This document shows positions 48,573-61,900 of a stretch of DNA of 64,000 nt, one piece after another. The position numbers and the translations under genes were made by a program. The notes beneath the pieces were generated by a model. That model was not told where the DNA came from and ran no database searches. It worked only from the letters and a program-made list of their open reading frames with translations. The DNA comes from Scilla litardierei (Eukaryota; Streptophyta; Magnoliopsida; Asparagales; Asparagaceae). Location: NCBI GenBank assembly GCA_030789695.1, contig JAULAV010008641.1, positions 62,001 through 126,000 on the forward strand. The letters run 5' to 3'. The first letter of the stretch is position 1. Every line of letters begins with the position of its first letter.

Positions 48573-50590
48573 ATGGCTAAAGATAAGGATAAGGGGAAGG
48601 GTATCATGAGGGAAGAGGATCCGTCTCGAAAGAGACGAAAACAAACACGCCCCCTTCCCGTACACGAGCACTTACACTTGGCCCTCCTCCACCTGTTATT
48701 CCCCCTGTGGACCCAATGTTGGGCCCACACGGGTATATTTTTCGGAACCAGGAGCACAAAGATTTTTACCGTAGGCTTGATGCTCGAGGGCATCTATCCA
48801 CCAAGTTCCCGCACGCACGTACACTTGTCGATCTCGGTGTCTTCACCGAGGTCGAATATCTTTTCGCTAACTTAGGGTGGTTAGCCTTTCTTAATACACA
48901 TGCCATATCCTACCCGGCCCTCACACTCGAATTCCTCTCTACACTTGTCTGGGAGTCCGGGTCGATCATTCGATTCCGGGTGCGTAACCGTAGTGTCACC
49001 ACGAACCTGAACACGATTAACGATATATTTGGTTTCCCCAATCTCGGGGATGATTCCATCCGACACTACGGGTACACGCCCGAGTTTGATGTCGATCAAT
49101 TCTGGTTCCGCCTCACGCTGATCCGCGACTACCCCCGAGGAAGGGCCAAGGCCTCCTCCATCATTCATCCCGTGTTTAGATTGGCCCACAGAATCATTTC
49201 ATCTGCATTCTTTCCTAGGGACGAGTCAGGCACTGTGACTATCCCTGACCTTTTTATCCTTTGGGCCATGACTTTTCCTTATGTCCGGGATGATGATGGA
49301 GTTAGCTTCAGGGCCCCTACCGTCCCCATCCATGGCGGCGATTGGCTTGTTTACAAGCTACTCGAGATCAGCCGGGCCGGTAAGGGGAAGTTTTGTTGCG
49401 GGGGCATCATCACGATCATCTGCTCTCACGCCCAATTCAATATTACCATCCCCGGTAATCTTCCTGCTGCCGCAGGACCCTCACATCTTGATATTGATGT
49501 CCTGCGGCACATCCACATGATCAAACCCCGCTCGGATGGCCGCTTCATATTTCATTATGGCCACCCCCCAGCCCCTTACACCATTCTGCCCAACCCCGCT
49601 CGCATGACCCTTGCTCTCGTGGGAGATTGGACTTTCCCTCCTGATCCCGATTTCTTAGCTGGGTTGAATCTTCCTTTCTTTCCCGCAGACGCCCGCAGAT
49701 CACCGTCCCCTGCCGCCCACTTAGGCGAGCAGGATATCCCTGCGTCTGTGGGAGATTTATGGGCTGGCCCGAGTCGTCCCGTTTCTGCTCCGGGACCGAT
49801 CACGTCTGAGCACCTCCTTGTGGCCATTTCTGGCCTTGTCTCCTGTGCTGGCATGATCACTGCCGCCAGCACCTCTTCGACCTTACCTGGCGGCACCACC
49901 TCTGCCTCGCGTCAGTCTACGTCTTTTGGTCGCCGTCAGGTATCTGCCCGTCTAGGACTTGAGAGGGAGGTCGCTGCACTTCGTGAGCTCGCCATGTCCT
50001 CTGTTTCCTCGGACCCATCGCCATCCTCCTTTCTTACTCACCCACGTTTCCTCGCACTTGAGAGGAACGTGGCGGCCATTCTCCGCCTTCTTACCCATAT
50101 CCACGGACCACCTCCACCTTCACCACCCCCACCTTCACCACCCAGGCGATCTTCTCCTCCACCCACCCACACTTCTCCACATCCATCACCCCCCTCACCA
50201 CATTCCTCCCCTCCCTCTTCACATCCCATCCCAGCATCCACTTCACCCCTCCCAACCACTTCCACCGCACCCACGCTACCTCACTTCTCCTCCGTCACTC
50301 CATACGTGCGCCGGAGGAAATTGCCGGTGCGCTCCAGATCCCTCCCACCACCTCCCACTACCGTCACCACCGCACCTACTTCCTCCACTTCTATTCCTCT
50401 CACCACCGCCTTGATCGCCTTCCTACCACCACCACCCACCACCACCGACACTTGTCCCATTGTTCACACCACCACTGCCCCTACTACTTCGCCTCTTCCC
50501 CCACTTCTCAGCACACCCCCAGCCTCCCCTGACCACCCATCCACACCCTCTTCCGAGGAGGACGAGGACTCAGCTCCTCCTGCTTTCTAG
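48573..50590 (+). CDS. ATHILA ORF-1-like protein (second ORF of the Athila-like element)
   Basis: A 627-codon open frame covers 48707-50590. The first ATG of a related frame is at 48573 (MAKDKDKGKGIMREEDPSRK), with a one-frame shift between about 48620 and 48680, perhaps in the C-run at 48650. The N-terminal part is basic and nuclear-signal-like (SRKRRKQ). The central part (NTHAISYPALTLEFLSTL, NTINDIFGFPN, then HIHMIKPRSDGRF) matches the plant Athila ORF-1 family of unknown function. A proline/serine/threonine-rich tail spans roughly 50100-50530 and ends in an acidic SSEEDEDSAPP. No transmembrane segment or signal peptide was noticed, so an envelope role is not supported here. It is probably translated from its own transcript. 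Confidence 0.75.
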
Positions 50591-52248
50591 ATTCACCCCT
50601 TTTGTTTTTGACTCCCCCTTGCACATATCTGGATTTTATTGATCATATCATTTCGCTAGCACTTTCTGGTCTAGCTTGGGGGAAGTCTACTTTGGTGTGC
50701 TGTCGTGTCTTGTTTGTTTTTCTCATTTTTGTGTGTGCTTGCTTTTCACTTTTTGAGTGTCGTGTCGTGTGATTTTATTTTATTTTTATTTTGGTATTGT
50801 TTGATTTTGATCTTGTTTTTTTTCTTTCTTTTTCAGTTTTATCTATGTGTTTTCCTCGTTTTCATTTCTTTCCGTGTCTGTGCGTATCCCCCCCCCATTT
50901 TCATTGCCCTCCCGTACTCACTCTTATTGCATTGAGGGCAATGCAAGTTTCAGCTTGGGAGAGTCGCACTTCGTGCGTCATTTGTGTTGTTTTTCTACGT
51001 TATTTGAGTCGTTTTCCATCGTGTTTTTCTTTTTTCTTTTTCCTTCTTTCTTTAGCTCTTTATCCTAGAAATGAATCCTATGATGAATCGCCACAAAATC
51101 ACACACACCTAGCATTGCATCGATAATCACACTCACTAACCCTAGGATTTCGAGTCCTCTTGCATTTCACGCATCGTTGGTCCACTTAGCTTTTTGTGAG
51201 TCGTGTGTCGTGACTAGCATTTGGTGTGCTTCTGCTTTGTGGTTTTACTTTATATACCGGTTCAGGAATGACCCCTAGATTATCATGTTTCGATATTGAA
51301 TATGCGGTATTTGCTTCTAATGTCTGCTTCTATATGCATGCTATTTATATCGTATACTTCAATTCGCATGCGTCGGGATTCCACAACTAAGGACTAGGAT
51401 AACCCATTTAGTCTAAGCTCTATTTAGCAAGAATAGTCTCCTTCGCCCGAGTGTTTAGATTTCGACTTCTTTTTTTGTTTTACTTGGTGCAAATCCCCTC
51501 GTCGTGTACCGTTCTCCCACTTGGGAGAGTACACATGTGTATAGCCAATATCCCAAAAATCCAAAAAAAAGGAGAAAAGAAAAGAAAAACCCAAAAAGAA
51601 AAGAAAAGAAAAAGATTGTATAGCCAAAAAGCCAAAAAAAATATGCAAATACCCAAAACCCAAAAAAATTCCCGTGTGAATATTTTCATACTTGCCAGGA
51701 ATAAAGGGAAGGCGAGAATTTGCACCGAGTGTTCTTCTCCACATCATCTCAACCCCCGTCGTTATCAAAAACACTTGGCTTGGGAACTTTTTAGCTAGTA
51801 TCTAGGCTATAGTGGCGTGACTTCCTTAACCCTAGTTGTGGAGTCCCCGATGCATGATACGCTTCTATTCTCTCTATTCTCATGCATGCTTGAACTTATA
51901 TTCGCCGCTTAATTCAATTCAATTCGATATTTGGGTCATATCTTGGATTTGTGTATATCGAGCCTCGTAGCACATCGTAGAAAGCATCACCATTTGCTAG
52001 CACACGACCACGCTCACTCGCGCTTCACTGCGTGGACCCACGACACTTATTTGGACTCGCTTTCCTAGGTTTAGTGGTGTGATTTGGCGTTTGCTTGCTA
52101 GGTGAGTGGTTTTTGATTTTGTTGGCTCTGATGGGCGATCTAGGGCTTAGAGTTTTCTTTTTCTTTCTTCCTCTCTATTTCTTTCTTCCGAGCTCCTACT
52201 CTCACTTGTCTTCCTCGAGGACGAGGAAGAGTTCAGCTTGGGGGATTT
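50591..52248 (+). other. 3' non-coding region of the Athila-like element with polypurine tract
   Basis: About 1.66 kb with no convincing gene. It has T-rich tracts (50705-51060), an A-rich stretch of repeated CCAAAAA/AGAAAAG words (51540-51670), and several AGCTTGGGGGA/AGCTTGGGAGA motifs at about 50675, 50952 and 52233. The last one, CAGCTTGGGGGATTT next to the LTR, is the likely polypurine tract. The ORFs here are low complexity. Confidence 0.7.
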
Positions 52249-53805
52249 TGACGTGCGCTTATATTTTATATATTCACGCACGTTTTCTTTTGTGTTTCTC
52301 CGTGTTTTCCGCCGTCTCTTATTCGTTTTCGTATATTTTCCCGTTTTCTTTCACTTTTCTTTGTTTGTCCATGATTGCAGGAGTTCGACCACGTAGGGGA
52401 CCTTTTACGATGATATCCCAAGTCCCCGGAGCAACGGGAGAAGTCACGCGTGATCCAGGGGGTCAAACGGCGAAGTATTCATCTTTCAGCCACTCACCCG
52501 GTCGGTTGGTCATCTCCAACCGATCGGGTGATGCACGTGTGCACCAACTGGTCTCTGCCGCAGCTCACAACGAAGTCACCTGACCGGTTCACAGACCGGT
52601 TCAGCGGGGGCTATTCTCTGTTTTCTCGAAGCAAAGCACCAACCGATCGGGTGACTCTCACCCGATCGGTTCATCTGTAGCTGAGAAAGATGAGCTGAAG
52701 ACACGGACGTCGAACCGGCCGATTCACCCGACCGCTCCAAGATCCAACCGGTCGCTCAAGAACTCACCCGATCGGTTCATGTGATCGGGTGAAAACTCGC
52801 CGTTTTCTGATATTTATTTGTAACGGATCAACCGATCGGTTGACTTGTCAACCGATCGGTTGATGCGACGGCCTATATATAGAACCCCTAGGGTTCCAGA
52901 AACGGGAGTTGCTGTTTTTCTACTGTTTTATTTCCTTGTGACGGCTGTAATTGTTACTCTTTTGTAAGTTTTCAGATCTTTCTAAAATTTTAGTATTGTC
53001 TTTATTACTCCTTTACTTCCGCATTGCAATTGTCCGATTATGATTTCAACGGTTAAATTTCATTTAGATTGCTTTTTCATGAATTTTTGTGAGTAGTTCC
53101 CAAATCTGGGATTTTGGTGGAAACCCCTTCGGGGGCTCTTCCCGATGCGTCCATAGGGTTAGGAAATCGATAGGGAGTAGGAATCTAACGGTTACGCGGG
53201 GTGTTTCATTGTCATCGGCGGGAAAAAGACCGCCTTTGACCGTCGGGCCAAGGGGGAATAAACTTGGCGGTTGACTCCCTAGCCATAGCTCACGCCCTTA
53301 GCGTAGACGCCAAATCCTAGCACGCGGGAGCGGCAGGATGAGACGTTGGGAGATATCGTTGCGGACTTAGTGCTCCCGGGATCGATCAGTGTTAATGGAC
53401 ACGGGAGTGCCCACTGATCGAATCTGGGAAGTCCGGTGTATCATCCTGGGCACCGACCGGAATATCGGGCCCATGGGACGCCGGTACCACTTTCAGAGGC
53501 AACGTCTCACCATTAGACCCTAATCCCGATCGCTATCCATACCCGTAGGCCGTATCGGCGAGAGTCTCTCGTCGGGTTGGAAACCAAAGTCCCGGGTTTA
53601 CTTTCTTTTCGTTCTTACGCTTTTATTCCCTTTCGTGACAACCAACCACCGATTCGGGCTAGCTCGCCCCTCGGGGTGATTTAGGTCCTACCTGACCCAA
53701 GCACAACCTCGCCTCCCTGAGTTCGATATTCCCGCACCCTACACTAACCGTGAAACTTGCGGTAAACGACACCGCGCCGCCGCGACGCAAGCGGGGCGCC
53801 GGTCA
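52249..53805 (+). repeat. 3' LTR of the Athila-like element
   Basis: 1557 bp, the same length as the 5' LTR. It carries the same six CCGATCGG palindromes and a TATATATA box at 52874. About 13 substitutions from the 5' copy were counted by eye, most of them transitions. It is followed by the target duplication AATAA. Confidence 0.95.
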
Positions 53806-55211
53806 AATAACACTGATTATTCATACATAATACAAGAGTCAATTATTAATCTAATAAGGGTAGGACACTCATACAGGTCTACACACTCTACCTATAATCA
53901 TGCACTGCAACTACATCCAAACCAAGGGCCCACTACTAAACTGGTGTGACATAAACAACGGCAAGCACAAGTGGGATGACTAAGCAAGAGGAAGGAAATC
54001 AAGTTCAGATAACGTAACGAAACAAGATCGGAAGGAATGGGTTCAGGTAGGGCGAGGATAAGGATATAAATTGATCAAGTGAAAATGGTATATAATTGTG
54101 GATGTTTAGGTGGGGAAGAAAGATGTAATATTACCCTCATACTCTACCGGAAATAGGACGTAAATGATATAAGTTAAAACGGTCATAGTTGAAAAGTTGG
54201 AGTTCTCTTTTGCATAGGAAAATATTTAGGAGTTGGTAAAATAAGTTGTTGAATTAAACTTGCGTAGTTTATATATAGTAGAGGAGGAAATGGTATTTTG
54301 AAATTTTAAAATGTCATTATATAAAGAAATTAAGATATTTACGCGAGTGTGGAAGACATTGGTTAGTAAATATGATAAGATAATAATTTTAAAGATTTCA
54401 GCGAAAAATTTTGAAATTCGGAGAATGTAAGGAGTCTTAAATGCGTGTTGAATGTTTTCAAATAACTTAAACCGGAAAGAAATTCAAAATAGATAACATT
54501 GAAAATATTCATCGAATGGTCAGGATAGTAATGGAGAAGTTCAACGATTGACGATGGTGACATGTAGATTCATGTGATTCGAAAGGAAGGAAGTGTATAA
54601 AATAAAACGTAAATATGAAGGAAAATAATTTAGTGAAACTGCTACGATGGAATTCTACGGTCGATAACACGAAAGTGTAATGATCAGGAAAAATGATAGA
54701 AGCAGGGTTCTAATTATCGGGTCGACTGAAGATCAAGAGAAACTTAACATTAAGACTCTCTAATGAACTAAACTGTAATAGAGATCTCTGGAAAGGGTCC
54801 TAAGAGAAATTAAAATTACGTTCTGCTGGGCCCAAAATCGATGAACGACTAAAGAATTTCTAGAAGTCTATCATGACCAGAGCTAGGCAGGAACCACTAA
54901 GGTAACTCCTAAGACGACTATAACAATTTCTAGCAAGGAGTCTAGCCAACAGTCAGCGACCTCTAACTAGCAAGCACAGACGTCTAACTAAGTCTTACTA
55001 TAGTCCTGATCTAATGGATTCCCTACTAAGCTGAGACAGATGTTCGGGCAACACGTCTACCAGCCACCTAAGACATAGGAAACGATAAAAATTAGACTCG
55101 AGGCTTATGATTTGGATGTTTTAATTTATTTAATGGACATTCTATTTTTATTATCATTGTTCCGATAATTCGCAGTTGCAAGAGGGACCTGCATGGGCCA
55201 CCAACAAACCC
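53806..55211 (-). other. Right interior half of the LARD-like element, non-coding
   Basis: About 1.4 kb, AT-rich, no recognisable coding sequence or domain. In the inferred minus orientation this is the part next to the 5' LTR, where a primer-binding site is expected. The bases next to the LTR (GGGTTTGTTGGTGGCCCATG on the minus strand) contain TGGTGG but do not match a familiar tRNA site. Confidence 0.65.
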
Positions 55212-58200
55212 TGTCACAACCCGCTTCCCAAAAATATGGAGGCGAGGCGTGAGTAGGTCCGCACAGACTTGAAGCTGCGAAGCTACAAGCCTGATAAGCG
55301 TCAATAAAACTTCAAATGGCATGTCCTTGCAAATGCGATACGAAACAAAGATAATGAGACAAACGCAATATCAGAATATCCATAAAATAAGTTCCAACAT
55401 CACAGAAAAGCCACCAGGCTGAAAAGAAAAGAGTCTAAGGCCCAAACATGGCCAATAAAGTACAAGTACAAAGTAAAGGTGTCACGCACCGACAACTAAC
55501 AGCAATCCTAAAACAAAAGGAAAGCTCAGCAAGGTCACTAAGACTGGTCACCGGTGTCCACAAACTCCTCCTTGACAAACATGGGCTCAGGCTCAGCGTC
55601 AGCAAACACCACGTCCTCAGCAACGGCCTCTGGCTCAGGGTCGAACATGTGACCCCCAAAAGAGCAAGGGGCATATATCTGCAAGTCTACAAGAGACTTG
55701 AGTAAGGAAACTGAAAGCAAAGCAAAGCAACCTAGCAGTTCTAGCATGATGCAATGACATGACAGTTAAAGTATGAGTGCAACAGGTAAAGTAAAGTACA
55801 ACAAGCATCTAGCATGGCATGGCAAGAGTAGCAAACTACTAACAATCACAAGTCACGTTTTCATGTCGTGCACAGAGTTCACGCCTTACAGCTGAAGTGG
55901 CTGTACGGGCACACTTCTACGTTGAGTGGTCGCTCAACCCTACCCCTCCACGTGTATCGGGCATTGGCTTTTGACCAACACAAATGGCCCGCTTCTGGAT
56001 CACGAGCCAGGAAGTGTATTTGGCGTAGGGTTGTGCCTGCAACGCAGGTGCCTAGCCTGAACAAGCAAGTACAAGTATAGTAGCGTGTGCTACGAATGCA
56101 ACAATCAGACAGGGATGGCATGACATAGCAAGATGTAATTTAAATACGTACAGATAAGGAATTTAAACATGGCAGTTACAAATGCATGGATGACATGGCA
56201 GCATGAACAAAACAAGTAAAAGGGCTTGGGTCTAGCTTCGTTGTCAAGCTAGATCAAGTGAGTTGACAGATCTAGTTTCGTTGTCAAACTAGATCAAATA
56301 GGCGTCTAGGCAGCTATCATATCACTGCCTAGTATTTTTTACGCTAATGTACAAAAGTGGCCTAAAACATGGCCTAAACAATCAACGGGCAAGTTTCACT
56401 TGCCTGAAAAACAACCAAGTCACGTTCCTGCTCAATCAGTCCGAGTCTACCTATGTGTTCAATTCGCAGTCCAGCCTACAACCCAATTTATTAATCTTGA
56501 TTAGTGAGTTACAAAATAATCGGAAGCTATGATTTTTAAGTTGATTAACAGGCGTGGTGTGGGGTTCATACGGTTAGAGACTTACCTCAACACGACGCGA
56601 GAGCTACTCTGACGTCGGGTAGCGACGTCAGGGGTTGGATTCCGATTTCGCGATCGGTACGGAACGTCTGGTTCTCTGTCAATAAAATACGTCCACGAAT
56701 GAGTTCGTAAGTACGGACTAGAATTTTTAGACAAATCCTAAAACGTCTAATGACCCAATTTTAACAAGTTTTCTATCCTAAGTTGGGTTTCACAACAATA
56801 TTAAAGAACGTTAAATAAACTAACAGGTTATCTACATCACGTTGCTAGTATGAAAGTATCCGACAATAAATACTAGCAACCTAGTCTAACAAGTTAACCA
56901 GATATTGTGTCAACAAGTTATCAGCCATACGAACAATCTTGTTAACATCAATATTTCACGTCCACTAGCCGATCATCATTCATTAAGGCTACTAGCTTGC
57001 TAGCACCATATCAATAAGTCCGTTCATCAAGTATTTACTGTTCAAGACTAATAACAAAAGTTGTAGAATGTGTTATCATGAACGTTACTAACCGTAACGA
57101 GGCGGATGATCCCAAGAAGCTTCCAGGGGTTGACACGAGACATCCACAGCTAGAGGGACATTGTCGTGCACGGGAGAAGGCCGAAACAATGAACGGCAAC
57201 GACGAGATCGTCGTACGTGATGGCAACGACGTTGAGCATCATTGGGCTGATCGGGGCGGCAAGAATCACCGCTTAGGCACGGTAGGGGATACCGGGAAGT
57301 TCAGATCATCAAGGGACGTCGAGGAAGCACCGCGACAATGTCAAAACATTGCTGAAAGCAAAACACTATCGTTGCTTACCGATAGGGGTCGACCGGGGCT
57401 GAAACGTCCTGTCGGCGGTGAAGTTGAGGGGGTGCGGCTTGTTGACAGGGCAGCAGCCATTCGTGGGGGGTTTCAGGCGAGCTTCTGCTCAGAGAGATGC
57501 TGACGAGGGTCAGCGATCACCGGGGAGGGCTGATACGTGACGAGGGTCGCTGGGCGATGCTGCGCTCGCTGGAGTTGCTGCGCCGAGCGCTGGGATGATT
57601 CCGGTGAAGAGGGTGGCTAGGGGCGGTGCTGCGCTCGCGGGGGATGCTGCACCATGTGCTGGGATGATCGGACGAGGAAGGGTCGTCGGAGACGGCGCCG
57701 GAGATGGGTGGAAGAGGCCGGAGATCGATGGGGGTCGGATGAGGGTGTTGGCGGCGCACAGAGCTCGCGAAAACAAAAAGAACCCTAGGCTGTTGCGAGT
57801 TCTAAAAGGCTAGCGAAAACTAGGGATTACTTAAAGCAGTATGGTTTTAAAATATTAGAATAGGATGTTGAGCAGCTCGTGAACCTATTTGGTTCCAAAG
57901 AGTCTCGGTTCTATATTGTTGTGGGGTTCAAAAATGCAGCATGCGAATGCCTAGTTTTAGGTTAGGGTTTATTATAATAACCCCTCGAGTCTTTATCAAT
58001 GAGGTGAGGCTGTCATCTCGTGGGGGCTAGGGCTTAGGGTATAATGCTAGGGTTTGATATATAATAGAATTGTTATTATAAACTACCAAACCACACACTC
58101 TCTCTCTCTCTTATGCTGGTGTTCGGCCAATGTGGGGAAAAAGACCAAGTCAAAAACTAGGGAAATTTATTATCATTAAGAAATTATTAGGAATTAAGCT

Positions 58201-58777
58201 AGGTGAAACTTAGGGCTAAAAATATAATAGGTTGGGCTAAAAAGTGAAAGTAGGTCAAACGAAGCCCAAAAATTACGAAATAAATACTGTGGTGACCGGG
58301 ACGACGAGAGACAGAAGACAGAGGAGACGGATCATAATTTCGACGACGGGAAACGAAAATAAAAATAAAAAGGCCTCACGACAAAAGTGAAAATCGCGAC
58401 GCATCATCAAATAAGATCAAATCGTGGGAGAACGACCCGTGAAATGACGTTCCAAAATAAATCCACAATTTAATATTCTTCGAGAGGGTCACAACAGCAT
58501 ATCACACTATAGGGTTCAGATACAGACAAGTTCTAAAATAAATACGTGCACGAACAAGACTACGAGCATGAAAAGCATACAAAGGATACGGGGTCCAAAA
58601 GCGACAGTAATTTCAAGTTGGGCACACGTCGGGGTTGGCTTGCTAAGGATGCAACCAAGGTGCTACGGCCCTAACGACTCAATGACATGACTCCCTCACA
58701 AAGCAACAAAACCAATCAGGTACCCGAAATTGCTATACACACAGCTGTATAACGAATAGTTGGTACCGGCCGTTACA
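55212..58777 (-). repeat. LARD-like element LTR (5' copy in inferred orientation)
   Basis: 3566 bp from TGTCACAACC to GGCCGTTACA, collinear with 37782-41370 and differing by a few percent with some small indels. It is followed by target duplication TCAGG at 58778-58782. Confidence 0.9.
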
Positions 58778-58932
58778 TCAGGTTAGTGAACCATCTTTGT
58801 TTAGAGCTTATCACTCCATTTTTCCTTTCTCCAAGTTTGGAGTGTGTGCTTATATCCTTCTTTTTAAGTTTGTTCTAGTTCCTTGAATAACATACGCCGT
58901 GAAAATCGGGCCACCTCCCTGGTTTCACATCA

Positions 58933-61900
58933 ATGGCGATCTCTCTATTCCAACAGAAATTTTTGCGGATTTTTCTGAACTCGAGCCAATTTTCTATATT
59001 TTTGGAAGATATGGATCTTTTTATTAAATAATATGATTTTTGGGCCTAATTTTGTTGTATCTTATTTTTTTCGTTGAATATGGCGATCTCCCGGTTCCAA
59101 CGGACCTTTTTACGAATTTTTCTTAGCTTCGAACAATTTTCTACATTTTCTGTAAGACATGGGATCTTTACATTAAATGATATAACTTTTATATCCTAAT
59201 TTTGTCTTCTTTTATTTTTTAGTCGAAGATGGCGATCTTCCAGTTTCAGCTGAAATTTTTGCAGATTTTTCTGAGATCTGGGCTATTTTCTACATTTTCT
59301 AAAAGATATGGATCATTTTATTAATTGATATGATTTTTTGGCCTTATTTTATCTTCGCTTATTTTTCTGTTGAAGAAGGCTTTCTCCCGGTTCCAACGGA
59401 CATTTTTGTGGATTTTTCCGAGTTGGGGGATATTTTCTATATTTTATGGAAGATATGAATCTTTTTATTAAATAATATGATATTTATAGCCTAAGTTTGT
59501 CTTCTCTTATTTATCAGTTGAAGATGGCGATCTCTTATTTCTAACGGACATTTGTGTATTTTTTTGCTCGGGGCTATTTTATACAGTTAATTGAGGATAT
59601 TGATCGTTTATTAAATAATGATTTTTATAGCCTAAGTTTGTCTTTTTTATTTTTTAGTTGAAGGTGGCGATCTCCTTGTTCCAACGGACTATTTTGCGGA
59701 TTTTTCTTACATCGAGCCTATTTTCTATATTTTCTGGAAGATATATATCTTTTTATTAAATAATATGATTTTTGGGCCTAATTTTGTCTTCTCTTATTTT
59801 TTTTGTTGAATATGGCAATCTCCCAGTTCTAATAGACCTTTTTGCGATTTTTTCTTATCTCCGTGTAATTTTCTACATTTTCTGTAAAGGCATGGTTCTT
59901 TATACTAAATGAGATAATTGTATAGCCTTATTTTGTCTTCTCTTATTTTTTGTTGAAGATGGCGATCTCCCAGTTCCAACAGACATTTTGCGCATTTTTC
60001 TCAAAACTGGGCTATTTTCTATATTTTCTAAAAGATATAAATATATATTAAATCTTATGATTTTTATGGCCTAATTTTGTCTTCTTATATTTTTCAGTTG
60101 AAAATGGCGATCTCCCGATTCAAACAGACATATTCATGAATTTTTCTGAGCTCGGGGCTATTTTCAACATTTTATTGGAGACATGTATCTTTTTATTAAA
60201 TGAATGATTGTTATATCCTAAGTTTGTATTTTTCTTATTTTTTCAGTTGAAGATGGCGATCTCCCGGTTCCAATAGACATTTTTTGGATATTTTTATTAA
60301 ACGATATGATTTTCGTATACTAAGTTAGGCCTCTTTTATTTTTCAGATGAAAATGGCGATCTCCCCATTCCAACAGACATTTTGGCGGATTTTTCTGACC
60401 GCGAGACTATTTTCTACATTTTTTGAAAGACATGTATCTATTTATTAAATGATATGATTTTTTGCATAATTTTGCATTCTCTTATTTTTCAGTTGAAGAT
60501 AGTGATCTTCCAGTTCCAAAAGACATTTTTGCAGATTTTTCTGAACTCCAGAATATTTTGTATATTTGATTAATGATATGGATCTCTTTATTAAATGACA
60601 TAATTTTTATACCCTAAGTTTGTCTTCTCAGATTTTTCAGTTGAAGATGGCGAGCTCCGGGTTCCAACGGACATTTTTGCGGATTTTTCTTAGCTTTGGG
60701 CTTTTTTTACATATTCTTGAAGATACGAATCTTTTTATTAAACGATATGATTTGTTGGCCTAATTTTGTCTTCTCTTTTTTCAGTTGAATATTGCAATCT
60801 CCCGGTTCCAACTGACGTTTGTATGGATTTCTTTGATCTCGGTGCTATTTTCTACATTTTATGGCACATTTATATCTGTTTATTAAATGATATGATTTTT
60901 TGGCCAAATTTTGTTTTCTTTAATTTTTCAGTTAAAGATGACGATCTCCTGGTTCTAACTGACATTTTTTCAGATTTTCATGGGCTCTGACCTATTTTCT
61001 ACATTTTCTGTATGATATTATTCTTTATATTAAATGATATGATTTATATGACCTAATTATGTCTTCTCTTATTATTTAGTTGAAGATGGCGATCCCCCGG
61101 TTCCAAAGGACATGTTTACCGATTGTTTTGAGCTCGGGGCTATGTTTCTACATTTTCGAGAAGTTATAAATCTTTTTATTAAATGATGTGAATTTTTGAC
61201 CTAATTTTTTCTTCTCTTATTTTTTTAGTTGAAGTTGGCGATCACCCGGTTCCAACGAACATTTTTGCGGATTTTTCTGAGCTCAGGGCTAGTGTCTACA
61301 TTTTCGAAAAGTTATGTATTTTTAAATGATATGATTTTAATAGCCGAATTTTGTCTTCTCTTATTTTTAAGTTGAAGATGACGATCTCACAATTCCAACG
61401 GACATTTTTGCGTATTTTTGGTGACCGGTGCTATTTTGTACGTTTTATGGAAGGTATAGAACTTTTTATTGAATAATATGATTTTTATAACATATGTTTG
61501 TCTTGTCTTATGTTTTCAGTTCAAGATGGCGACCTTCTGTTCCAATGGATATTTTTGCAGATTTTTCTTAACTTCAGCCTATTTTTCTACATTTTCTGGA
61601 AGATATGTATCTTTTATGAAATGATATGATTTTTTGGCCTAATTTTGTCTTCTATATTTTTACTTTGAAGATGGCAATCTCCTAGTTCCAATGGACATTT
61701 GTGTGGATTTATTTTGAGCTACGAGATATTTTATATATTTTATATATAATATGAATCTTTATATTAAATGATATGATTGTTATAACCTAATTTTGTCATT
61801 TCTTATTTTTCAGTTGAAGATGGCGATCTCCCGGTTCCAAGAGATATTTTTGTGAATTTTTGAGCTCGGGGCTATTTTTCAACATTTTCGAGAAGTTGTG

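Larger units (their letters stand above)
43082..53805 (+). mobile_element. Athila-like Ty3/Gypsy retrotransposon, young, lacking reverse transcriptase and integrase
   Basis: Complete 10,724 bp insertion inside the LARD-like element. The LTRs are exactly 1557 bp each, starting TGACGTGCGC and ending GCGCCGGTCA, with perfect target duplication AATAA at 43077-43081 and 53806-53810. Order of parts: 5' LTR, primer-binding site for tRNA-Asp, gag-protease, post-pol type spacer, palindrome cluster with TATA box, second ORF with an ATHILA ORF-1-like protein, long 3' non-coding region, polypurine tract, 3' LTR. By eye the LTRs differ at about 13 positions, so it inserted recently. The RT-RNase H-integrase part is absent, so it needs a helper. 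Confidence 0.95.
37782..58777 (-). mobile_element. LARD-like large retrotransposon derivative with 3.6 kb LTRs, no coding genes, split by Athila-like element
   Basis: Element bounded by long direct repeats at 37782-41370 and 55212-58777, with perfect target duplication TCAGG at 37777-37781 and 58778-58782. Without the nested insertion it is about 10.3 kb: two LTRs of about 3.58 kb and 3.1 kb of interior (41371-43076 and 53811-55211). Orientation is inferred as minus: read that way the LTR begins TGTAACGGCC and is preceded by a purine-rich tract AAGGTGGGTAGGA next to a GTCCGAGGACGGACTTT motif, as at the pol end of Tekay/Del chromoviruses. No gag or pol was found. Long LTRs around a short non-coding interior match the plant LARD class. 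Confidence 0.85.
36781..58932 (+). mobile_element. Solo LTR of a probable CRM-type chromovirus, split by a nested insertion
   Basis: Two pieces, 36781-37781 and 58783-58932, form one LTR of about 1151 bp when the nested element is left out. The termini are a perfect 8 bp inverted pair, TGATGTGA and TCACATCA. The flanks ATGGA and ATGGC suggest a 5 bp target duplication with one change. No internal region or second LTR is present, so this is a solo LTR left by LTR-LTR recombination. The first 160 bp appear to encode the C-terminus of a Ty3/Gypsy integrase, a trait described for CRM centromeric retrotransposons. The CRM call is an inference. Confidence 0.7.

Noticed and set aside
48573..50590. 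Second Athila ORF as an envelope protein
   Set aside because: No signal peptide or transmembrane segments were visible. The match is to the ATHILA ORF-1 family of unknown function, with a proline-rich tail.
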